In this document: one piece after another, positions 38,670 to 43,992 of the stretch
Layout: the number at the start of each line of letters is the position of its first letter
How positions within the stretch are numbered: the stretch's first letter is position 1
Assembly (NCBI GenBank): GCA_009775705.1
Contig: VSQE01000008.1
Span: 1 to 43,992, forward strand
Source of the DNA: Prevotellamassilia sp.
GTDB lineage: Bacteria > Bacteroidota > Bacteroidia > Bacteroidales > Bacteroidaceae
Length of the DNA stretch: 43,992 nucleotides
Reading direction: 5' to 3'
Program-made: the position numbers and the translations under genes
Notes under the pieces: model-generated
The model's database searches: none
The model's input: only the letters and a program-made list of their open reading frames with translations
What the model was told of the DNA's origin: nothing

Positions 38670-39865
38670 CAAGAACGGGAGGTAACGTTATGCTGGAAGA
38701 GGATTTCATACGTGAGCACCGCACGCGGCGCGTGGAGGAGGTGGCCCTGCTGCTGGCCGGACGGAAGGAACTGGATGCCGGGCGCGTGTTGAGGCGCATC
38801 GAGGGCTGGCAGCGGCTGCGGCAGAAGGTACCCTCGTGGGCCGCCTGCGAGGATCTTGACTATCCGCGCCGGCTGGCGCTGGAACAGTGTTCGGGCGAGG
38901 CTGCGGCCCGCTACAAGGCCACTGTGGCCGGAAGGCTGCTGCCCGCCGGCGGCACGATGGCCGACCTGACGGGCGGGCTGGGAGTGGACTTCTCGTTTGT
39001 GGCGCGTAGGTTCGGGCGGGCGGTCTACGTGGAACGCCAGCCCGAACTTTGCGCGGCGGCACGTCACAACTTTCCCCTGCTGGGCCTGCCGGAGGCTGTG
39101 GTGACGGAGGCGGACGGAACGGATTTTCTGCGGCGTATGAAGCCGGTGGACCTGCTCTTCATGGATCCGGCCCGCCGTGACGGTGCGGGGCGCAAGACGG
39201 TGCGCATCGGCGACTGCGATCCGGACGTGGCGGAGTTGTTGCCCCTGTTGCTTGAAAAAGGTCGCTATGTCATGCTGAAACTCTCGCCCATGTTGGACTT
39301 GCACGAGGCTCTGACGCAGCTGGGCTGCGTGGAGGAGGCCCACGTGACGGGTGCGTCGGGCGAGTGCAAGGAACTGCTCCTGGTGCTGCGGAAGGGGGCG
39401 GAAAGCCCCGTCCTCTGTTGTGCGGACTGCGATGTGGCGGAGGCAGAGTTTCGTTTCAGGCCTGAAGAGGAAGAGGCGGCGCGGCCCGTGTGGGCGGAGA
39501 AGGTGAGAGCCTTTCTTTACGAGCCGTCTCCCGTGCTGCTGAAGGCGGGTGCCTTCAAGCTGGCGGCTGTCCGTTTCGGGCTGGAAAAGCTGCATCCCAA
39601 TAGCCATCTCTACACATCGGACCGAGAGGTGCGCGGTTTTCCCGGCCGCTGTTTCCGCGTGGAGCGGACGGCGGGGTTCGGCAAGCGCGAACTGCGGGAC
39701 TTCATGGCCGGAACGGAGCGCGCCAACCTGACGGTGCGCAACTTCCCTGCCTCGGTGGCCGACCTCAGAAAGCGGCTGCGCCTGAAGGAGGGTGGCGACG
39801 AATATTGGTTTGCCACAACACTGCGCGACGGTACCCGCCGCCTCATTGCCTGCCGCAAGATATAG
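38666..39865 (+). CDS. SAM-dependent methyltransferase with THUMP-like C-terminal domain
   Basis: A 399-residue cytoplasmic protein. The Rossmann methyltransferase motif is DLTGGLGVDFSF (residues 100-111), with YVERQPE as the second strand and LLFMDPARRD (163-172) as the catalytic DP-type motif. The C-terminal ~80 residues (ELRDFMAGTERANLTVRNFP) resemble the THUMP-like domain of this Bacteroidetes family. RNA, probably tRNA or rRNA, is the likely substrate. The start may be 38666 (coupled to the dipeptidase) or the ATG at 38690 (MLEEDF). Confidence 0.82.
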   Translation: MTRTGGNVMLEEDFIREHRTRRVEEVALLLAGRKELDAGRVLRRIEGWQRLRQKVPSWAACEDLDYPRRLALEQCSGEAAARYKATVAGRLLPAGGTMADLTGGLGVDFSFVARRFGRAVYVERQPELCAAARHNFPLLGLPEAVVTEADGTDFLRRMKPVDLLFMDPARRDGAGRKTVRIGDCDPDVAELLPLLLEKGRYVMLKLSPMLDLHEALTQLGCVEEAHVTGASGECKELLLVLRKGAESPVLCCADCDVAEAEFRFRPEEEEAARPVWAEKVRAFLYEPSPVLLKAGAFKLAAVRFGLEKLHPNSHLYTSDREVRGFPGRCFRVERTAGFGKRELRDFMAGTERANLTVRNFPASVADLRKRLRLKEGGDEYWFATTLRDGTRRLIACRKI

Positions 39866-39951
39866 ATGGCCGTGTGCGCGGCCGTTGTCTTTTTCTTTGT
39901 GCGGATGCGTATCTTTTTTCGGGAAAAAGACAAAAAAACTTCATTTTTTCT

Positions 39952-39976
39952 GTAACCTTTTCCTCACTTGTCCGTC
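39952..39976 (+). promoter_or_regulatory. Probable ECF-type promoter of the sigma factor gene
   Basis: GTAACC (39952-39957) and CGTC (39973-39976), spaced 15 bases, resemble ECF sigma promoters (-35 GnAAC, -10 CGTC). No TAnnTTTG box is near. This suggests the operon is autoregulated by its own sigma factor. Confidence 0.55.
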
Positions 39977-39991
39977 TTATAGTCAGAGAGC

Positions 39992-40504
39992 ATGAAAGAG
40001 ATAGATTTCAGATACGACCTGTTGCCGCTGAAAGACAAACTGTTTCGGTTGGCGCTGCGTATCACGCTCGATACGGCAGAGGCGGAAGACATCACGCAGG
40101 ACACCCTGATCCGTGTATGGACGCGTCGTGACGAGCTGAAGGAGCTCGCATCGCTGGAAGCCTATTGCCTCACCATATGCCGGAATCTTGCGCTGGACCG
40201 TAGCGAAAAGAAGGTGGCGCAGCATGTCTCTTTAGACGAGCACTGCCGCGAGACGGCGGACAGCGTCCGCCCGCCGGACGAGGAGATGGACCACAGGGAA
40301 AAGCTCCGCCGGGTGAATGACATCTTTAACAGCCTGCCCGAAAGGCAGCGCACCGTGATGCAGTTGCGTGACATCGAGGGGCGCAGTTGCCGCGAGACGG
40401 CGGAAATCATGGGTACGACCGAAGACTGGGTGAAAGTGACCCTTCACCGCGCCCGGCAGGCAGTGAGAAAGCAATACGAAAAAATAGAGAATTATGGACT
40501 ATAA
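39992..40504 (+). CDS. ECF-type RNA polymerase sigma factor
   Basis: A 170-residue sigma-70 family ECF factor. Region 2 is at about 10-75 (DITQDTLIRVWTRRDEL, CLTICRNLALD) and region 4 at about 110-160 (LPERQRTVMQLRDIEGRSCRETAEIMGTTEDWVKVTLHRARQAVRKQ), with a negatively charged linker (DSVRPPDEEMDH). Such factors respond to envelope or other external signals. It overlaps the next gene by 11 bases, which encodes a membrane protein in the anti-sigma position. Confidence 0.93.
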   Translation: MKEIDFRYDLLPLKDKLFRLALRITLDTAEAEDITQDTLIRVWTRRDELKELASLEAYCLTICRNLALDRSEKKVAQHVSLDEHCRETADSVRPPDEEMDHREKLRRVNDIFNSLPERQRTVMQLRDIEGRSCRETAEIMGTTEDWVKVTLHRARQAVRKQYEKIENYGL

Positions 40505-41003
40505 ATACATCGAGCAACTCTTGGAACGTTACTGGGCATGCGAGACGTCGGTCGGCGAGGAGAAGATCCTCCGGGCGTTTTTCTGTCAGGACGATGTGCC
40601 GGCACATCTGAGCCGCTACAAGGCTTTGTTCGAGTACGGCCGGAACGAGGCCACTCATTCTTTGGGCGAGGATTTCGACCGGCGGCTCTGCGCCCTCGTG
40701 CAGCAGGAGAAGCCGGCTCCGGCGGTGAAGATACGCCACCTCACGCCGTCCTACCGGTTGCGTCCGTTTTTCCGCGCCACGGCTTCGGTCGCCATTGTCT
40801 TGCTGCTCGGCATGGCCGCCCAGCATTCCTTTAACCGGGAGGAGAATGCTTCCGGCTGGGACTATAACATGGCAACCTATACCGATACCTACCAGAATCC
40901 GCAGGAGGCCTATGAGGCCGGAATAAAGGCTTTGGGCATGTTCAGAGCCGCGGCCGATTCGGTGAAGCCGGCCGTGACCAACACAACCGGGAACGAGCAA
41001 TGA
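40494..41003 (+). CDS. Putative anti-sigma factor (single-pass membrane protein)
   Basis: A 169-residue protein with a cytoplasmic N-terminal ~90 residues (MDYKYIEQLLERYWACETSVGEE), one membrane segment (about 94-109, ATASVAIVLLLGMAA) and a short periplasmic tail. The acidic helical N-terminus ERYWACETSVGEE is like that of small Bacteroidetes anti-sigma proteins. Position and topology make it the likely inhibitor of the upstream sigma factor; the family is not otherwise recognised. It overlaps both neighbours (40494-40504 and ATGA at 41000-41003). Confidence 0.75.
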   Translation: MDYKYIEQLLERYWACETSVGEEKILRAFFCQDDVPAHLSRYKALFEYGRNEATHSLGEDFDRRLCALVQQEKPAPAVKIRHLTPSYRLRPFFRATASVAIVLLLGMAAQHSFNREENASGWDYNMATYTDTYQNPQEAYEAGIKALGMFRAAADSVKPAVTNTTGNEQ

Positions 41004-41488
41004 GACACTTCTTCTGCCTGTTGTTGCTGTCGGTATGGCTGTCGTTGCCGCTCGCGGCCCAGCGCGAGCAGGATTTCGCCTCGCGCTACATGAGCCTGTA
41101 TGGCGGAAGTGCGGACCTGACATGCACCACCATCAGTCCGCTGATGATGGAAAAGATGATGAAGCTGGACCGTCTGGACGGAAACGATTCGCTGCGGCAG
41201 GTGCTTGCGCAGCTCAGAAGCATAAGGGTGGTGACCGGCCGCCGGACCGCCGAGGCTGAGGACCTGCTGAAGAAGTCTCGGGAATTAGCTCTTGCCAACC
41301 ACAAACGCTACAAGCTCTATGCTGAGGCGGACGAGAAAAGCATTTTTGTGCGGACAAGGGGTAAGGTGACCGTCGAGATCGTGCTGATGCTTAAAGCAGG
41401 CGGAACGTTCGTGTTGACGGACCTGACGGGAAACATGACGCGCTCTTTCATTGAAGAGCTGACAAAACTGAGAATACAGGAAAACTGA
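41000..41488 (+). CDS. DUF4252 exported protein
   Basis: A 162-residue exported protein with signal peptide MRHFFCLLLLSVWLSLPLAAQ. It fits the Bacteroidetes DUF4252 family (SPLMMEKMMKLD, IRVVTGR, KLYAEADE, EIVLMLKAGGTFVLTDLTGNMTRSFIEELTKL), often found after ECF sigma/anti-sigma pairs. Function unknown; it may be an envelope stress effector or sensor. It is the last gene of the operon. Confidence 0.82.
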   Translation: MRHFFCLLLLSVWLSLPLAAQREQDFASRYMSLYGGSADLTCTTISPLMMEKMMKLDRLDGNDSLRQVLAQLRSIRVVTGRRTAEAEDLLKKSRELALANHKRYKLYAEADEKSIFVRTRGKVTVEIVLMLKAGGTFVLTDLTGNMTRSFIEELTKLRIQEN

Positions 41489-41688
41489 TATATATGGGAA
41501 GTCCTGAAACGCAGGACTTGAAAAGTGAAACGTCACTGCATTATTAAAACACCACCATCAGGAGCGGCCGCGCGGTCGGCCGGCTTCTTTTATCCGGCGG
41601 GATAAAGACAAATGATAAATGGGGAAGTCCGGCTGTGCCGGGGCTTCCCTTTATCTTTTTGGTCCGGAGAGAATGATGAGAGGAAATA
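41489..41688. terminator. Terminator-rich region between convergent operons
   Basis: Several hairpins: AAGTCCTG/CAGGACTT (about 41500-41520), CGGCCG/CGGCCG near 41566-41583 followed by TTCTTTT, and GGGAAGTCCGGC/GCCGGGGCTTCCC (about 41621-41651) with T-rich flanks. They should end transcripts from both strands. No gene is seen. Confidence 0.75.
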
Positions 41689-42678
41689 TCAGATGGAATC
41701 GCGGTAGATTTCTATCAGGGAATGGATTTCCTTTTGGGAGGACTGATGAGAATGTACTCTGTCGCTGTCTTTGTGGATTGCCTCCATGATAGCCCGGTTA
41801 TAATAGTGGCTGTGGTGGCGTAAGTCCATGTATTGTTCCAAATTGGTAATCCAGGTTTTTGTCTGAAAGTCGTATAGTCTTAAATTATTTATATTTGATA
41901 GTCTATGAGTCATGTAATCTTTGAATTTGAGGACATTTTCCAATACACCGTAGTGGTCGAGCACTATAAATTCTCCGATGCTGTAGGGAGGATAGTATAC
42001 AAACCATTGGATGGAATCGGAAGAATTGATGAGGATGGGGAGAATGGAATTGTCAAAATTTTTCTTTAATAATTCAAAGGAGTAATTCTCGCCTTCATAT
42101 TCATTTTGCTTCATGGCTTTGTCGAAGGCTTCTTTCAGATATTTCCGTCCTGACGGAGATTGAAAATGGTAGAGGCCTTCTTCTTCCGTCGGGTGAAGAA
42201 GGATGTTTATGCAATTCTTGAGTGAAGTGTAGTTGTAGATGTATTCGTAGTCGTTCCATATATTATCATCATAGAGATAGCTGTCTACTACGGACCGATC
42301 CCTTGCAAAAGTAAAGAAGTCGATATTCAGAATGATATTTTTGGCTTTTCCTTGTGACAGGATGTAGGGAAGTATTATCTGGTAGTCATTATAGGTAGCT
42401 CCCATCAGGCTGAAATTCTTCGTCTTCCATCCCCATAGGGAGTCAACCTGGCCCGGATAGTGGTTCATGGACATGGAGCTGCCGGTAAAGAAAGCATTGT
42501 AATCCTGATTCTTTGCGATTCCGCCTATCTCAAGCCGTTGATTTCCGCAGTAGGTGGACCGGCTGCGGTATTGCTGGTAAGGATCTATGGATATGACGAA
42601 AACTGCTATTGCAACAAGCAGAAGCGAAATGGCGGAGATGCACCTGATGAAAAGTTTTTTATAATTAGGCTCGTCCAT
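41689..42678 (-). CDS. SGNH/DltD-AlgJ-like protein paired with an MBOAT acyltransferase
   Basis: A 329-residue protein with one N-terminal membrane anchor (about 9-30) and a periplasmic domain. A GSS motif (FFTGSSMSMN, Gly66-Ser68) and a late DLRHHSHYY block (about 287-297) fit an SGNH-type hydrolase/acyltransferase pattern, as in AlgJ, DltD and similar partners of MBOAT proteins. It is 9 bases downstream of the MBOAT gene in the same operon. The gene is much AT-richer than most of the window. Function inferred: O-acylation of a surface polysaccharide. The family match is approximate. Confidence 0.7.
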   Translation of the reverse strand: MDEPNYKKLFIRCISAISLLLVAIAVFVISIDPYQQYRSRSTYCGNQRLEIGGIAKNQDYNAFFTGSSMSMNHYPGQVDSLWGWKTKNFSLMGATYNDYQIILPYILSQGKAKNIILNIDFFTFARDRSVVDSYLYDDNIWNDYEYIYNYTSLKNCINILLHPTEEEGLYHFQSPSGRKYLKEAFDKAMKQNEYEGENYSFELLKKNFDNSILPILINSSDSIQWFVYYPPYSIGEFIVLDHYGVLENVLKFKDYMTHRLSNINNLRLYDFQTKTWITNLEQYMDLRHHSHYYNRAIMEAIHKDSDRVHSHQSSQKEIHSLIEIYRDSI

Positions 42679-42687
42679 GTTTTTATG

Positions 42688-43887
42688 TTAAAAGTTGAAG
42701 TACAGGAATGTTACGACTCTTGATATGAATAATATGCCCCCGACGAAACATACGATTGTCATGAGTTGCCGGAGCCGGTGCCCTTTGTATTCTGTCATCA
42801 ACTGATAGCCTGTGGGACCGATGATAGCTATGAGCATGGCGGCAAACAGAATAATCGTGTTGACAGAGTTGGGAAGTATGGACGGCAGATGTGACGTATA
42901 GGCTGGGGTAAGTGTCAGGCTGGTGTTGTCGAACATTGACTTTATGATGTTCCAGGCTGTTTTCAGATTGTCGGCCCGGAACAGCACCCAGAGAATGTTG
43001 ATGAAGAAGAAAGTGATGGCCATGCCTAATAAATCGGGCATCCGAAAACCGGATTTGCGCCACCAGCGTGAGATTATTACTCCACAGCCGTGGCAGATGC
43101 CCCAGATGATAAAGGTCCACCCGGCACCATGCCAAAATCCGCTTACAAAAAACACCAGCATAATATTGAACAGTACCCGGGGCTCGCTGCAACGGCTTCC
43201 TCCCAGTGGAATATACAGATATTGGGTAAGGAACCTGTTCAGGGTCATGTGCCATCGTCTCCAGAAATCCTGAAAATTCTTGGCTCTGTAGGGAGCGTTA
43301 AAGTTTAAAGGCAAATTGATATTGAACATTTTCCCTATGCCGATCGCCATATCACAATACCCGCTGAAATCGAAATAAAGCTGGAATGTATAGCTCAGTG
43401 AAATCAGCCAGGCTTCGGCCATTGTGAAATGGTCCAGATTCAGGGAAAAACCGGCATTCGCAAAGACGGCGATGGAGTCTGCTATCAGTACTTTTTTGGC
43501 CAGACCTAAAGAGAAAATGAATAAGCCGTCGTATAAATTCTTATAGTTAATCCGGCGGTTGGATTTGTTTTCAAATTGAGGAAGCATTTCCTCGGGAAGA
43601 ACGATTGGGCCGGCAATAAGTTGGGGAAAGAAAGTGACAAAATTGCAGTAGTCTGTAAAACGAGGCATGCTCCCCTTGTTTTTATAACTGTCTATGACAA
43701 ATGCAATTTGCTGGAATGTAAAAAAACTGATTCCTAAGGGAAGCAGGATGTTGCAAAGAAGATAGCTGGTTCCAAACAGGGCGTTTATATTCTCTATGAA
43801 GAAATCCGTGTATTTAAAATATCCCAACAGCCCTATGTTGAATAGAACTCCGATAGACAAAAGCGAGACTCTTATCCGATTTGTCGC
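42688..43887 (-). CDS. MBOAT-family membrane O-acyltransferase, N-terminally truncated
   Basis: At least 390 residues of a polytopic membrane O-acyltransferase (AlgI/DltB type), which passes acyl groups across the membrane to a surface glycan. Key segments: PLGISFFTFQQIAFVID, FFPQLIAGPIV, YTFQLYFDFSGYCDMAIGIG, FWRRWHMTLNRFL and the catalytic-histidine motif SGFWHGAGWTFI. The frame stays open upstream of the TTG at 43860 (TNRIRVSLLSIG) to about 43887, where artefact-like G-rich sequence begins; roughly 80-90 N-terminal residues are missing. The gene is AT-rich, like its partner, suggesting acquisition with a glycan-modification locus. Confidence 0.9.
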   Translation of the reverse strand, partial: ATNRIRVSLLSIGVLFNIGLLGYFKYTDFFIENINALFGTSYLLCNILLPLGISFFTFQQIAFVIDSYKNKGSMPRFTDYCNFVTFFPQLIAGPIVLPEEMLPQFENKSNRRINYKNLYDGLFIFSLGLAKKVLIADSIAVFANAGFSLNLDHFTMAEAWLISLSYTFQLYFDFSGYCDMAIGIGKMFNINLPLNFNAPYRAKNFQDFWRRWHMTLNRFLTQYLYIPLGGSRCSEPRVLFNIMLVFFVSGFWHGAGWTFIIWGICHGCGVIISRWWRKSGFRMPDLLGMAITFFFINILWVLFRADNLKTAWNIIKSMFDNTSLTLTPAYTSHLPSILPNSVNTIILFAAMLIAIIGPTGYQLMTEYKGHRLRQLMTIVCFVGGILFISRVVTFLYFNF

Positions 43888-43992
43888 CCCCGGGGGTGGT
43901 TTGTGGGGGTGGGTGGGGATCTACGGGGGCCCGCGGGCGGCGGCGCGTGGGGGGGGGGGGGGGGCGTGGGAAAGATAGCTGGGGGGGGGGGG
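43888..43992. other. Low-quality G-rich contig end
   Basis: The last ~105 bases are an unnatural G-rich stretch with homopolymer runs up to about 16 G and a 12-G end. This breaks the MBOAT frame and is most likely read or assembly artefact. Confidence 0.85.

Noticed and set aside
43796..43978. 60-residue plus-strand open frame at the contig end
   Set aside because: It is antisense to the MBOAT gene and depends on the artefactual G-rich tail.

Overview
The window looks like a chromosomal contig from a GC-rich member of the Bacteroidales (Bacteroides/Prevotella-like). The evidence is the repeated Bacteroidetes-type -7 promoter element TAnnTTTG just upstream of many genes, families largely restricted to this phylum (PCMD domain, calycin-like domain, DUF4248, DUF4252), C-terminal sorting-like tails on secreted proteins, and a conserved housekeeping order (rhomboid protease, exonuclease/phosphatase-family protein, gltX, waaA). 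No rRNA, tRNA, CRISPR array or insertion sequence was seen.

Layout. 0.08-3.7 kb: an acetyl-CoA hydrolase/CoA-transferase family enzyme and a DsbD-type thiol:disulfide transporter. 4.3-9.9 kb: an apparent five-gene cell-surface operon running from one promoter to one strong terminator: PCMD lipoprotein, outer-membrane beta-barrel, tandem calycin-like secreted protein, PCMD-calycin fusion with a sorting-like tail, and a small leader-like peptide. 10.1-12.7 kb: an AAA/DUF4143 ATPase, an SH3-domain exported protein and a small lipoprotein. 12.8-24.2 kb: a surface-glycan (LPS/capsule type) region with six glycosyltransferase genes, one of them a GT2-kinase fusion, and a lipid-linked ArnT-type membrane transferase; it is interrupted by a tandem pair of AAA-ATPase/PD-(D/E)XK proteins. 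24.2-26.8 kb: hairpin-rich intergenic DNA, a phage P5-like protein with a DUF4248 partner, and a YhcG-type PD-(D/E)XK protein. 26.9-34.8 kb: conserved housekeeping genes (rhomboid, EEP protein, gltX, waaA, rmuC, an AspT/YidE-type transporter). 35.1-37.9 kb: a second surface operon (large secreted protein plus a second leader-like small peptide). 38.0-41.5 kb: a VanX-type dipeptidase, a methyltransferase, and an ECF sigma / putative anti-sigma / DUF4252 operon. 41.7-43.9 kb, minus strand: an AT-rich SGNH-like/MBOAT pair for O-acylation, truncated at the contig end, where the last ~100 bases look like sequencing artefact.

The most notable signals are: (i) two small peptides with a shared N-terminal motif, each the last gene of an operon behind a secreted protein carrying a sorting-like tail; (ii) an 882-bp tract of perfect identity between two otherwise diverged AAA/PD-(D/E)XK paralogues, beside a hypervariable segment, which is the signature of gene conversion; (iii) a GT2-LPS-kinase fusion; (iv) genes with abrupt internal composition changes that suggest domain swapping; (v) clusters of ~21-23-bp palindromic repeats placed directly after terminators at four loci; (vi) a poly-C tract abutting the -33 region of a surface-protein promoter.
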